Assembly (NCBI GenBank): GCA_009801085.1
Contig: VNWV01000002.1
Location: 124,001-188,000, forward strand
Reading direction: 5' to 3'
DNA: 64,000 bases
From: Lasiodiplodia sp. COLG20
Lineage: Eukaryota > Ascomycota > Dothideomycetes > Botryosphaeriales > Botryosphaeriaceae
The first letter of the stretch is position 1, and every line of letters starts with the position of its first letter. Positions 53,401 through 64,000 of this stretch are shown here, piece after piece. A program made the position numbers and the translations under genes. Below the pieces are notes generated by a model. That model saw only the letters and a program-made list of their open reading frames with translations. It had not been told where the DNA came from and did not search any database.

Positions 53401-54002
53401 GGCGCCCCACCCTTGAACGTCAACCATGTGTGTGTGTGTCTCTGTGACTGACAGCGGAGCAGCAATTGGGTAGTAGTATGGCACCTTTCGATGTTCTTCC
53501 CGCTATCAGTCATAGCCGCGCTCCTCCCCCCCGCCCCTCTTTCGTAGTTATTGGATCTTGGCAAGTTGGGGGTTGGCGAGTTCCCTTCAGGCATTGATGG
53601 TCGTCAGCCTCGAGTCAGGAAGCGGGCGAGCGCCACGCGTTGATTGACAAGCCCAACACGAGGTCTTGCTAGCGCGTGTTGCTCATTCTCAGGATGGGAA
53701 GCGGATGTGTTCGTTGTTCTACGGATCGGGATCGGCTAGCCCGAAACGAGCTTCGGGAATGCATTGCTTTTTCCGTCGTCCTCTTCACTTTAGGTGAAGA
53801 TAAGCTATACCAGCTGAAGGATTGCACGACGATTACGGATCCTCCGGATGAGAGGGATGAGCGACGATTATGGGATGCATCACATTCCATTCCAAAATCA
53901 GCTTCACGATAACTATTGCTGCCCCCCGCTGCTTTGCAATTTATGCTCTGATATTACGCAATCACTTGCTCATCAGGCAGCAGTTCCTTCGTTATCCTCC
54001 TA

Positions 54003-54020
54003 AGCAGAGCTAGGCTATAA
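54003..54020. repeat. Family B-like internal fragment
   Basis: AGCAGAGCTAGGCTATAA matches the right inner part of the element at 23690-23786 (AGCAGAGCTAGGATATAA) with one change. No terminal repeats are near it. Confidence 0.4.
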
Positions 54021-54376
54021 CAATCTTAAAAGCCCTTGAATCTTGACGCATGCTGATTGCCAATAGTGGAGGTTCGCACGTGACAAGCGAAGTGGACAGT
54101 GCTGAGTACTAGGCACTACGCGACTTGACACTCCTTGTCAATCTATAAACTAGCTAAATTGCAATGGACCTCGGATTCTAGTGCGAAGTAAATATATCCC
54201 TTCTCCCTTCTTTACTCGCGGCGGCACGGCGTTGAGCGAAAGCAGCAATTTCAGTGCTAGCTCAAGCCTCCGGGAGCCAGTGGTGTAGTTGACGCCACCA
54301 CAAGTCGACGCTAGGCCATGGAAGATTCCAGGAAGCCGTCGAATCCTGCCAATCATCAAACCCTGAAAATCGTCAC

Positions 54377-54464
54377 AAAAAAACGCCTCGGATCCTGCGA
54401 ACGCGAAGATCCGAAAATCCGACAAGCCGCCAAAAAACGCCTCAGAATCCTCAAACACGAACAG
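54377..54464. repeat. Imperfect direct repeat
   Basis: Two units of about 30 bp (54377-54407, 54434-54464) share AAAAAACGCCTC, then GATCCT/GAATCCT and a following AC.CGAA. No known element is recognised. Confidence 0.5.
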
Positions 54465-55179
54465 ACGCATGGTGTGCAGCCCGATGGTGTGTAGACTACG
54501 CGGATCATCTCCGAGTTGAAATTAAGGACGAACGAACTACTGCGACGCGGCACATGGTGTCTTAGCTGGGAGGCAAACGGCGTGGGAACCCAACGAACTT
54601 TTTTTTCAAACACACAGGGCTTCCAATGAAATGAAGCTTTTCTTGGGCCTACTCGCAGGCTTACGCAACCGTGGCTTGAAGCCGGCCCTTCGACGTCATG
54701 CTGTTTGTGGCATGGTCCAGAATCCTTAGCGGCTCCGCGGCTCCTGCAACAACCCCTGTGCGGATGGGGGCCGTGCGTGTTCGAAGACTAAGCCGTCGCC
54801 CACCTACTTTGCTCGCTAACCTGCTTTTGGTTCCCTCTTTTCAACTCCAGCGCTACAGGGCTGCGATGCGCAAAAACAACGACATAGGTCATCAACTATG
54901 TTTACAAAATTCATTTCTATACATTTTGAAGATGAAAAGCTATGGGGTCTGGAGATATGGGCTTTGTGATGTGAATTGTAGCCATGAGCGGATTTGCGGA
55001 GCTTTTCCTTTCCGGCAGCATATTTAAACATGAATTTTCAACTTTGACAGTACATTTTCACCAGTGCATGAGAACTCGATTCAAACTGTATTTCTGCGAT
55101 ATCTTTGGAACGCCGAGCAATAAACGTTTCTGGTCACTCTAGGAAATTTTGATATCTGCTCCAGCAGAGGTGCCCCATA

Positions 55180-56463
55180 ATGACTGACCAATACCGCACC
55201 GAGATCCAACAGGCAGGTCTTGCCAGTGAACACTTCCCATCAGCAACTCCATCGCTCATTATGCATAGATGATGTTCGTCGCCGGCGAAAGCGGCGAGAT
55301 ATCCCCAGAAACAACATCCATGGTCGAACGAATCGTCCAGCAGCAAGTCACTGAGCTCGTAAATGTTCCCTTCCCTTATTCCTCTGCACACCATAACAAT
55401 CGAAAAAGAAAGAGGATAAAACCCACCCCACCACACATCCAGCCCCGCTAACCTTCCCCATGCGTCACAAAAAAGCTCTCCCGCGCCGACGCCCTCGCCG
55501 CCCGCCGCGGCAGCCGCATCATCTCGTCCGACGACCTCATCTTCCTCATCCGCGACGACAAGGACAAAGTGTCGCGCCTGCTGCACTTCCTTTCCTGGAA
55601 GGAACTGCGCAAGAACGCGAAGGACCGCGACGACAAGGGCGGTGGCGGCGGTGCTGATCTCGGCGACCTCGCTGAGGCCGATGCAGACGTGCTGCCGCTG
55701 GACAGTGGCAGCGGTGGTGGTGGTGGTGGTGACACTGGAGCCTCCTCGTCCCGCAACAGCAACAACAACAACAACAAAGCTAAGTCAACCAAGATCCTCC
55801 TCCCCTGGTCCATCGAAAACCTGTACGCCGAGCACCCGCCCGAGCTCGTCGTCATCGACGCCGGCGCAGACGACCAGCAACAGCAACCCGACCCCACCAT
55901 CGACAACGAACAGCACCACAACGACGACAACGCACAGCTCCGCCGCCTCCGCGCCGCCGACGAGCGCACGCAAGCCATGACGGGCGACGAGTACGCCGTC
56001 TGGGCCGAAGCGCGGCAAGCGTCGTTCACGCGCAGGAGGAAAGCCCGGTTCCGCGAGTGGGCGGGGTTGGGGACGGTTGCGGATGCGCGGGTCGGCGAGG
56101 ATGTGATGGATATACTGGGCTTTCTGACGTTTCAGATGGTTGTGTCGTTGACGGAGAAGGCGCTTGGGATTAAGGAGGTGGAGGAGATGCGGGCGCGGGG
56201 GATGGGTGGCCGCGAGGAAGGGGGGAGAGGGGCGGGAGGGGATGGGGCAGCAGGAGGAGGCTTGTTTGCAGCGAGGGAGGGAGAGTCGGTGGTGGTGGGG
56301 GTGAGGCATGTGGGCGAGGCGTTTCGGAGATTGCAGCGGGAGGGGGGGAAGGGCGTGGTTGGGGGGCAGAGGGGGAGGAGGGCGCTGAGGTTGGTGAGTT
56401 GCAGGGTCTTTCAGGTGGATTGGTGCTTGTTCGAGGGGAGGCTAACTAGCTTTGCAGTTTTAG
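55180..56463 (+). CDS. SPT3: SAGA subunit Spt3 (TFIID-18-type histone-fold protein)
   Basis: Exons 55180..55212, 55269..55358, 55476..56393 and 56458..56463; 348 aa. Spt3 helps SAGA deliver TBP to promoters. Exon 1 gives MTDQYRTEIQQ and exon 2 MMFVAGESGEISPETTSMVE, which together form the conserved Spt3 N-terminus. Exon 3 adds RRGSRIISSDDLIFLIRDDKDKVSRLLHFLSWKELRKN, the histone-fold core. The C-terminal half holds DVMDILGFLTFQMVVSLTEKAL and VRHVGEAFRRLQ. A long insert of polyGly, polyAsn and Gln-rich sequence sits between the two folds. Two oddities: intron 1 must start with GC (CAG/GCAGGT) to join exons 1 and 2 in frame, and the last exon encodes only one residue (Phe) and the stop. If exon 1 is not used, translation could begin at 55269. 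A core, single-copy type gene, so this segment is likely conserved. Confidence 0.9.
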
Positions 56464-56760
56464 GGGATCGAGAGCAGTTGCGAACAGCATGCCGAGCAGC
56501 AATGGCAGCTTTGAATGGTGGTGGGAGTTGGATTGCTCCGGGTGAGTGCGGCGTGCGGGGGTTTTGATTGGTCGGGTGGGGTGGGTTTGCTCCGCTCAGA
56601 AGGGAAAATCTTCATGGACGGCCTTAACGAGATAGGAAGGAATGGTCGATCTTCTTCAATCCATCATATCATTCATTGAATCCATTGCTAGCCAAGGGGA
56701 ACTTCCCTGCTTTCGTCTCAAGACGCGAGTGTAATCCTCACCCCCCCCAACAACTTCACT

Positions 56761-57906
56761 TCACTCCCTAAACGGATGCTTAAAACAAACCTTCCTAAAG
56801 CTCGCCCCCTTCTCACACCTCTCCTCCAACTCCCTCACCAGCTCCCCCACCGGCTTATCCACCACCTCCACCGTCGGTATCTTAAACGCGCCCCCATAAT
56901 TCCCCACCGCCCACTCCAACGCCCTGAACACCCGCGCCGCCTCCTCCGGCCGCGGCGGCACCGTGACGACCTTTCCCCCCGCCCCCGGCGGGCTAAACGA
57001 AAACGGCAGCTCCAAGCTCGCCAGGGGCATCAGCGCGCCAGGATAAATCGTCGAGCAGACCTTGATCACTTCCGCCTGTTCCCCCTCCTGCCCCTCCCCG
57101 CCGCCCTCCGCACACGCAAACGCCATCTCCCCCGTCCTCTGCTCCGGACTCCCCACCGCATCGAAGATCCGCGTCAACCTCACTCCCTGCTCCGCCGCAG
57201 CTCGGCGTATCTGCCCAACGACATCCGCGTCGCGGTAGTCGAAGCACCGCGTCGCCCCCAGCTCCCGCAGCGCAGCATGGTTCGCCGGCGACGCGGTGGC
57301 GTAGATGCGCCGCACGCCGGCGGCCCGCGCGAACTGGATGGCCATGAAGCCGAGCGACGAGGCGCCGCCCCAGACGAGGAGGGCGGGGAGTTCCCCTTCT
57401 TTCCCACCGCCAGCAGACGACGACGACGCGGATTCGCCGGGCAGCGGGTACCGCAAGTGATTGAACACGGCATCCGCCGCCGTGCGCGTCGACACAGCCA
57501 TGCACGCTGCGTGGTCCAGCGGGAGGCTGCCGTCGTCCGGCACCTTCCACGCCATGCCATCCGGCACGACGGCGTAGTCCTGGTGCGTGCCGTAGTGCGG
57601 CGGGCGCCCAAGCGAGGACGGCGTGCAGCCGGCGATGCGGTCGCCGATGCGGAAGCGCGAGCCGGGCCCGGCTTGGACGACGGTGCCGCTGAAGTCGTAG
57701 CCGGCGACGGTGTCGACGATGCCGAGTTGGCGGCCGTGTTTGATGTCGGCCGGGTTGAGGCCGGAGAAGGCGATGCGGACGAGGGTTTGGGAGGGGCCGG
57801 GGGCGGGCGGGTAGGGGGAGGGGAGGTGGCGGGCGGAGAGGGTGGCGGTGGGGGTGATGTAGATGGCGAGGTTGGATGCTGTGGTGGTGGGGTTTGGGGA
57901 GGTCAT
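56761..57906 (-). CDS. Zinc-type medium-chain dehydrogenase/enoyl reductase-like protein
   Basis: Single exon, 381 aa. The ATG at 57906 (MTSPNPTTT) is preferred; the open frame upstream of it has only a GTG and lies in promoter sequence. The GroES-like N-terminal half has FSGLNPADIKHG and VAGYDFSGTVVQAG. The NAD(P)-binding half has LVWGGASSLGFMAIQFARAAG and CFDYRDADVVGQI. Cys ligands of catalytic or structural zinc are not evident, as in the quinone-reductase and trans-acting enoyl-reductase groups of fungi. It probably reduces a C=C bond of an enone or enoyl substrate with NADPH in the cytosol. A link to the 6-MSAS locus, some 8 kb away with SPT3 in between, is unlikely. Confidence 0.88.
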   Translation of the reverse strand: MTSPNPTTTASNLAIYITPTATLSARHLPSPYPPAPGPSQTLVRIAFSGLNPADIKHGRQLGIVDTVAGYDFSGTVVQAGPGSRFRIGDRIAGCTPSSLGRPPHYGTHQDYAVVPDGMAWKVPDDGSLPLDHAACMAVSTRTAADAVFNHLRYPLPGESASSSSAGGGKEGELPALLVWGGASSLGFMAIQFARAAGVRRIYATASPANHAALRELGATRCFDYRDADVVGQIRRAAAEQGVRLTRIFDAVGSPEQRTGEMAFACAEGGGEGQEGEQAEVIKVCSTIYPGALMPLASLELPFSFSPPGAGGKVVTVPPRPEEAARVFRALEWAVGNYGGAFKIPTVEVVDKPVGELVRELEERCEKGASFRKVCFKHPFRE

Positions 57907-58375
57907 GTTTGGGTTCTGGTGTGTGGCTGGTGGTGGTGGTAGTGGCTGATTGAGACGTTTGAAAGAGAAGTTTATGCGAGATTGAGTTAGGCTAAGGGAG
58001 GGAGGGTTTCGTGCATCATATAGCTGGGCAGCATCCGATGTGGTCCACCATTTCCCTCTTTGGTAATCCACTTCTCTCGGCCGAGACACCTCCGCAGTAA
58101 AGCATCATATATACGTACCAACAGCTTATTAAATCCGCTCCCCTCCGTCTCCGATTCCGATTCCGATGTTTCTGTTTTCGAGTCCTCCGACACCCGATGT
58201 TGGGCGAATGTGTCTCAAACACAAGGTGGTTGTTGGAATCTCGCCGGGTGGAACTTTGGTGATGGAATGAAAGGTATATTTGCCAGAGCTGCTGACCACC
58301 GCAGGAGCCCGGAAAAAAAAAGGGAAGTCCCCCATAGAAGCCTCCAGCTTCCAAGAAACTATCCTGTTGGAACCA
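57907..58375. other. Intergenic region upstream of the reductase gene
   Basis: Promoter of the reductase gene and 3' region of the transporter. T/C-rich leader; an A-run near 58312. Nothing else was seen. Confidence 0.5.
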
Positions 58376-59856
58376 TCACGCCCCCTCCTCCCCCTCCCCC
58401 CGCATCAACCCCATCTTCTCATCCAAACTCTTCACACACGGCGAAAAGAACATCTCCCCACTCCAAGCCCTCCTCACCGTCCCCGCCGCCACGCCCACCC
58501 ACAGCAACGCCACCACAACCGACAACCCCGTCCCAAGGACCCTAAAAAGCCCCGACGGCAGCTCCTCCCCCATCCGCACCGTCGCCACCGCATATACACC
58601 AAGCGGGAACGTAAACCCCCACCACCCCATATTAAACGGAAACCGCCTGCACCGCGAAATCGTCGCGACGGCGAAGAACAGCCACACGAGGCCGAACCCC
58701 CACATGACGACGGCCACCAGCCACCCGACCACGTAGAGCACCTCGCCCGCCAGCGCTTTCTCCCCGCCGCCACCCCCAAGCGTCCCCGTCACCGGAAACA
58801 CCACCCGCGCGACTTTCCCCAACTGCATCACGCCAAACCCGCCCTGCCCCAGCGGCCCCAGCGGCAGGAAGACCGACACCACCACCTCGCGCGCCGGCAG
58901 CTTGTGCACCGCCAGCCGCTGGAAGTAGATGACCAGCACGGCCAGCGCGAGCGGCACGCCCGTGCCCCAGAGGACGTACGACGCGACGACGGTGGCGGCG
59001 GCGCGGGCGGGGCCGTTGCTGTCGTCGGGCAGATGCTGGAAGAGCGCTTCGGCGACGACGCCGCCCGTGGCCGCCGCGACGATGGGCGAGACGATGGGGA
59101 GGAGCCAGGCGGCGGTCATGGTGGCGAGGGGGGTGTTGGTGTGGAGGGTCATGAGGGCGAAGGGGAGGAAGAGGCTGGTGGCGAGGGAGAGGGTGGCGTC
59201 GAGGAGCCAGAGGGCCCAGGCCTGTGTGGGGTGCGTTAGTGCGTTGGTGCGTGGTGGTTGTGGGGGGTGAGGCGGGGGAGGGAGGGGGACTGGAGAGGAG
59301 GAGGAGGGGCAGAACGGACCAGGTGCGCGAAGTTAGGGCCCCAGGCGGGGACGCAGACGTAGACGGTCATGTTGATGAGGGTGGCCAGGCCCATGGGGAA
59401 GGTGCCGAGGAAGAGGCTCTGGGCTGGGTGGTTGATCATGGCGGTCCAGATGCGCGGGTAGAGGGTGTAGCGCAGGGTCGAGATGGTCAGGAAGAGGGTG
59501 AAGAGGAGGGCGTTGGTCGCGAAGAGGGTGACGGAGAGCCAGTAGAGCCAGGGGCCGTTGTAGGGCAGGTTGTGCAGCAGGATCGACACGATGCCTGTTC
59601 CCATGTTTACCGAGAACCAGCTAAGGCGGTGAGGGTTAGCAAGGTGTTCGCGGAGGTGAGGGAGGGAGGGGACTTACGATGGGGTGAAGTTGCGCACGAT
59701 GCGCCGCCAGCCGTGCTGGTACTTGGTGTTGGGGCATTGCCGCGCCATGTCGGCATCGGTGCAGCTCGCTTCGACTGACGGGTCCATGGCTTGTGGTTTG
59801 GTGCGGAAGGCGAGGCTGAAAGGCTGGAAAAGCTTTATAGCGCTGGTTCCAGTCAT
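58376..59856 (-). CDS. TDT/SLAC1-family transporter (Ssu1 sulfite pump / Mae1 malate type)
   Basis: Exons complement 59856..59678, 59620..59320 and 59221..58376; 441 aa, within the usual range for the family. Both introns keep phase and use GTAAGT/GTCCGT donors with CACTAACG-type branches. The diagnostic WFSVNMGTGIVSILLHNLPY spans the first junction. About ten hydrophobic segments follow, among them WLYWLSVTLFATNALLFTLF, SLFLGTFPMGLATLINMTVY, VLWGTGVPLALAVLVIYFQR and RFPFNMGWWGFTFPLGVYAVAT, which fit PF03595 (SLAC1/TDT). Fungal members export sulfite (Ssu1) or move C4-dicarboxylates (Mae1); the MGTGIVS motif and the WWGFTFPLG loop are more like the sulfite group, but I cannot decide. A later ATG in exon 1 (MDPSVEAS) could be the start instead. 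Confidence 0.9.
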
Positions 59857-61187
59857 CGTGGCGACCTCGCATGACCCGAGGGCGATCCACTTAGTCGGGA
59901 ACTTCGGGAACCTCTTGCTGAGTGAGACCCTTTTGACTCATCAAGCTAGCCTACTTTGCCACGCCTTCCTTTTTCGGAATCTGCTTCTCCCAATCTTGGA
60001 TTGCGTACTTTGCAGCAGCTGTTGTTGTGAACTTCGTCGTCTGTGAGGCGCAGCAGATGACTCATGCTCAATGGTTAACATAAAGCCCGATTTTTCACCC
60101 AAAGAATTCGTATGCCCACAAAATTCTACAATACGAACCTGAATCACATTAGTATGTTTGAAGAGGTGATTCATCTTCTTTGCCTAAGTTTTGTGTGCTT
60201 TTGCTATACGTTGACGTCAGGCTCATTGACCACCACGCATGCCGGGGATAGCCACCCAATTAGCCGGAAATCTAGATTTTTACCGCTTCCCTATTTCTCT
60301 GATTTCATTAGGCATAGCCAATGCCGATAACCCAAGGTTAGCGAGAACGGAAGCTTTTGCAAGGTCTCGCTCACTCGCAGACAAGTCATTCACGATATTC
60401 GCAAGTGATTATTTGACATATACGGGTAGTTGAGGCTGCCGTCCGGTCGTACATGTGGAATTAATAACTGTACATATGCATCCGGAAGATATTGGAATTA
60501 ATTATGTTTTTAGCAGGTGCAATTCCCTGGGGGAGTTTCAATCTATTCGTCTCCAGTGGTTTCGTTGTCGGCAGCAGGAACAGGATTATGCAGTACAACA
60601 GACATTGAATTCAGATATCGGATTTAGTCTAGTAGAAATCCCAGCCTAAAACAATGTATGTCATGTTTGACAGAATATATCTCGCCGAATTTGAAGGGTT
60701 ACATGCACCTGCAAGGGCTTTCTGTTGCGTGACGGCCTTGCAAACGATTTTTGATAACTGGAGCCTAAGCATGTTAGACGGCAATCTCATTCGGTGGCAG
60801 TGCACCTAACATAGTGTAGTACGCATGGTACAACAGGAGGCCGTGTGCGGTATTGAGTTGCACGAGGCTGAGTTTTGGGGGCTACGTACACTTTAAAGTT
60901 GACCGCTCTTCGACGCGACAAGGCAGCCACATTCCTTGCATTTAGCACGCAATCATATCACAAGGCTTTTTTTTAGAATACGCTTGCATGGGTCCTTGGT
61001 TTGTATTTCACATATGTACAATGTTTCGCAATGCAACACTGTAGTCAGCATCATACTTATACTTATTTAAACCCATCGCCTTGACTGCTGCCATTAGAGT
61101 CACGACTATCTCTAAAGTCCCCCCCGTATTCACAGAAGACGTTTTCACCACGCTTAGCGTTCTAAACCCCCATCAGCACAGCGGCCC
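59857..61187. other. Intergenic region with a decayed family A copy
   Basis: 1.3 kb without a supported gene. A degenerate family A element is at 60424-60495. Short frames on both strands look random. A poly-T/A-rich stretch lies near 60970-61060. Confidence 0.45.
60424..60495. repeat. Family A fold-back element, decayed copy A6
   Basis: The left arm is clear (GGGTAGTTGAGGCTGCCGTC then GTACATGT); the right arm keeps only CATATGCATCCGGAAGATAT. This is the only copy far from the 13-33 kb part of the window. Confidence 0.65.
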
Positions 61188-63812
61188 ATGTTTTTCACCA
61201 TTGGGGTAGTGTCAGGCATCATCGCCGCTGGAGTATTCCTCAGTATGTTCACAGTCATTCAGGCAGTCAGACAGCTAGTTGATGCTCGGCAGTCCAGCAA
61301 TTTATCCCAATCGCCCTCCCACTTTTAGCTCTTTGTGTTTTACGAGAACAAGATGATACCATCACTGAGAATGCAGTTACTTGGTAGAGCTCCCCTTGAT
61401 TTCTTAGAGTAGTTAGGCACTTACATATACAGGTCCGTTATCGGACGAGTGCTCCATTCGTCCTACTGGCCAACATTGCTCCGGTCCGACACTGTTGCAA
61501 CCAATGATGTCAGTCTTCCTGTGCAGGTAATCTCAAAAACACTTCCAACCCTTACCGTATTGGTAGCAATCGCCGCTATCATTACGCCGTTAGGTCTTTA
61601 TGAGGAAATTGCTGCGTCGTCCAGCAAGTCTCTTCATAAGTTTACCTACATCAAAGATACTTCAGCTTTCGGGTTCTCTAGTCCTGCAAGGAGCCAATAC
61701 GGGCTAAATCGAAACTGCTGGCCTCTTGTTTGTCCTCTCACCAATCCATCTCCTTTCAACACATCCGTTCCTTTAGCGATGTCCGGCAACTCGTCCATGA
61801 CATTTCAGAGTACCTATGACAATTCCATCCCCGAGAGCTTGATCCAAGTATTCAACTACGGAAATACTGGAGAGGGCAAGTCTATTTCGAGTATATTTGA
61901 TATTCATTGGAGATCGCCCGAAATCGAAAGGAATGAGATGGTTAATTGGGACAAGCCTTATCTTGTCGGAAGTTCCCCATTGAGAAAGGACATCATGACA
62001 CAGGGTGAAGACTACGTCCTAATTGATGGCTTGGTAGTGGACATCAAAAGAGGGAAGATCGGTTTCAGAAACCACACATTACCAGCCCCTTCTGATTACG
62101 GATTAACATGGACAGAAAGGCTACTATTTGTTGAGCCTCGGACCGAGTGTGTCAACACAAACTTGTCGATTGAATACACTATCGCAGAATACGACGACTA
62201 CTTTACCTATACGGAAAATGCTGCGCTTGTCGCAGAACGAGGGACCACTGGGATATCTCCCGAAATCCCAACTGAGGAATTCCCCAACCCACAAAGCGAC
62301 CCTGCTCTTTTTGACCGCGCCCACCGAGCGGCTTTACTTAACAACTTCTTTACCATGCAATGGATGAACATCAGCAACATCTCTTCCTCATCGTCTTCAG
62401 TACTAGAATCTTGGAATATTGTAAAACCCTATACAATTCAAACAACAACTTATGGATCATATTTATCCCAAGAGAACCATATTTCTCATCAAGCGCAGGG
62501 AGATATGCTTGAAGCTATAGGTGGGACAATCTAATGTGTACCCATCTTCCATATACTAATTTTTGCAGGCAGAACTTGTTCCACCATCACCAGATACAAC
62601 GTGAGAGATATAAACAGCGTCTACATTCGATGTGGCCTGTTATTTGGAGCACCCATATCTCTCGAAGGGCGAGATCCTTTCGACACTGCATTCAAATCTC
62701 GCTGGAAAATACCATTGTACTCGTGCTCTTCGGCAACCCGGGCTTCTCTCAAAGATGTTACATTCACCCACAACGGTAGTGCCAGCCTTTCAGCTGTACG
62801 GATAACTGGCATTGAAGATCCTAAGATTCCGGACTCGTCAGCCCAGCCGCTTTGGGGCGTTGAACATGTTGACTTTAATAAGAGTCAACTGTTTCCCCCA
62901 GATTGGTACTTGATGGAGGCATCTGAGGCCCTCGAAAGCACTAGCTATCCATTCCCTCCATTGTGGGGCTTGGTTAATGGAGAACCACGCGGTTTGAATA
63001 TATCTACTCTACGCTCCGATGCTTTGTGGCTTCCTGGAGATCTAAACTATACCGATCGTACCTTCGGTACGCCATATCATCAAAACCTAGCTGGAGTCGA
63101 ATTCCACATCTATTCTCTGGACAGAGCCTACGACATTGATTGGGAACGAGGAGACTATTACACATCAATGTACAGCGGCTTAGCTCAGCCGGCAATATAT
63201 GCAAAATGGTATTCGCTTTCAAGAGGAGCTACATCAGCTGCACAGATCATCAACCTCATATGGACAGACATTGCTGCCAATGCCGTGGTCGGAACGAGAG
63301 GCTGGTTGACTCCTGAAAATGCTACGCCAAACTTCGACGTCTCGGGAAACTCAACACAACGTGGTCCTGAACCATTGTACTCGGCGCAAGTACCAGTCAC
63401 GCTCTACGAAAAGCGAATCAGGTATCATATCGTCTACGCTATACCCGCTATGATCGTTGGTGTGTTCATCATCATCGTGACAATAGCTACAGCAATTTTT
63501 GGTGTTCGAGGACACGTCAAAATCGCCAAAATGAGAAGATACCTGAATGCCACCTCACCTGGAAGACTCATCACATCATTTCTTTATCAGGACTCGCCAT
63601 ATTCTCCACTGTTGATGGCGTCGGCAAGTGTTTGGATCAGTGCGATGGGTAGCAGAGACGTCATTCTAGGTACCGAACAGCCATTGAAGGTGTTTGTCCT
63701 CACGGATGAGCATTCTGACAATGAAACTGAAGAGGACATAGTGGGAAAGCCGGCAGCACGTATCAGCAGTGAACGTCCTCACTTTCGCCTTGTGCGATCT
63801 AAGACAATTTAA
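61188..63812 (+). CDS. Fungal membrane protein with large extracytoplasmic domain
   Basis: Exons 61188..61242, 61293..61383, 61433..62520 and 62569..63812; 825 aa. All junctions keep phase; for example, the last intron joins AIG to RTCSTITRYN. Two hydrophobic segments open the protein (FFTIGVVSGIIAAGVFL, FIPIALPLLALCVL), a third follows (PTLTVLVAIAAIITPLGLY), and one lies near the C-terminus (IVYAIPAMIVGVFIIIVTIA). Between them lie about 600 residues with several NxS/T sequons and cysteines (NCWPLVCP, TECVNTN, YIRCGLLFG). They probably form a glycosylated domain outside the cytosol. The tail after the last segment is cytosolic, with a short acidic patch. I recognise the layout as a common, unnamed fungal family but know no function. 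Balanced codon use, like the HET genes. Confidence 0.82.
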
Positions 63813-64000
63813 CGCGTTTATTACAAGGAGGCTCGAGTCTAATTACTCTATATATAGAATTTCTCTTAGACATTGATGTTCTAATAATATAACACGGTAA
63901 CACCACTGTCAAAATAATTGGAGAGGTAATAATAAGTTATTCCTAGTTTTGTGCTTTCGTTTTTCTCAGGCCAAGGCCAACAATATTATATATCATTCCA
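63813..64000. other. 3' flank of the last gene, AT-rich
   Basis: TATATATAGA- and AATAATAT-type runs; the probable polyadenylation region of the membrane-protein gene. The window ends here. Confidence 0.4.

Larger units (their letters stand above)
50469..55179. other. 4.7-kb gene-poor region
   Basis: No protein gene is supported, although many short frames exist on both strands. Seen: a family B-like fragment (54003-54020) and a direct repeat of about 30 bp (54377-54407 and 54434-54464, both containing AAAAAACGCCTC). The rest looks like ordinary spacer. An uncalled small or non-coding RNA gene cannot be excluded from sequence alone. Confidence 0.45.

Overview
This is genomic DNA of a filamentous ascomycete (Pezizomycotina). 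The genes carry short introns of about 50-220 bp with GTRNGT donors and CTRAC-type branch points. The gene families are fungus-specific: five HET-domain genes, two Zn2Cys6 regulators, a 6-methylsalicylic-acid-type iterative polyketide synthase and a two-domain fluoride exporter. I cannot name the species. Twenty-one protein genes are supported. Exon joins were worked out by hand, and for every multi-exon model the phases add up to an open frame. No rRNA, tRNA or CRISPR array was seen.

Layout. 0.5-1.9 kb: a secreted aspartic-protease-like gene. 2.4-12.9 kb: four HET genes (one +, three -). 13.4-18.4 kb: a Zn2Cys6 factor and a FEX/CrcB fluoride exporter, both on the - strand. 19.9-23.6 kb: a six-exon P-loop NTPase with a C-terminal PD-(D/E)XK-like nuclease domain, resembling Crinkler-type architecture. 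24.4-28.0 kb: a second Zn2Cys6 factor and a secreted S33/TAP-like hydrolase. 29.0-34.1 kb: an unknown protein and a tandem pair of kinase-like paralogues, both lacking the DFG aspartate. 35.1-40.0 kb: a C2H2 zinc-finger gene and a fifth HET gene. 43.1-50.5 kb: a 6-MSAS-type PKS divergent from a SMP-30/TolB-like beta-propeller gene, flanked by non-coding stretches of about 3.1 and 4.7 kb. 55.2-59.9 kb: SPT3 (SAGA subunit), a medium-chain reductase and a TDT/SLAC1-type transporter. 61.2-63.8 kb: a fungal membrane protein with a large ectodomain.

Two families of small non-coding inverted-repeat elements are scattered through the window. Family A is an approximately 81-bp near-perfect fold-back with four full copies, one half and one decayed copy. 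It clusters around the kinase-like genes, and one half-copy supplies the last codons and the stop of a gene. Family B is a 97-bp element with 25-bp terminal inverted repeats and an inner hairpin; it lies just 3' of the NTPase-nuclease gene, and a fragment lies 5' of it.

Reading as a whole: a core-like segment (SPT3 and neighbours) adjoins a small polyketide locus and about 40 kb of accessory DNA rich in genes of the kind linked to non-self recognition and conflict (HET, NTPase-nuclease, degenerate kinases), with small mobile elements between them. Several accessory genes use balanced codons, while the PKS, exporter, regulators, SPT3 and transporter genes are strongly G/C-ending. That difference suggests two compositional histories.
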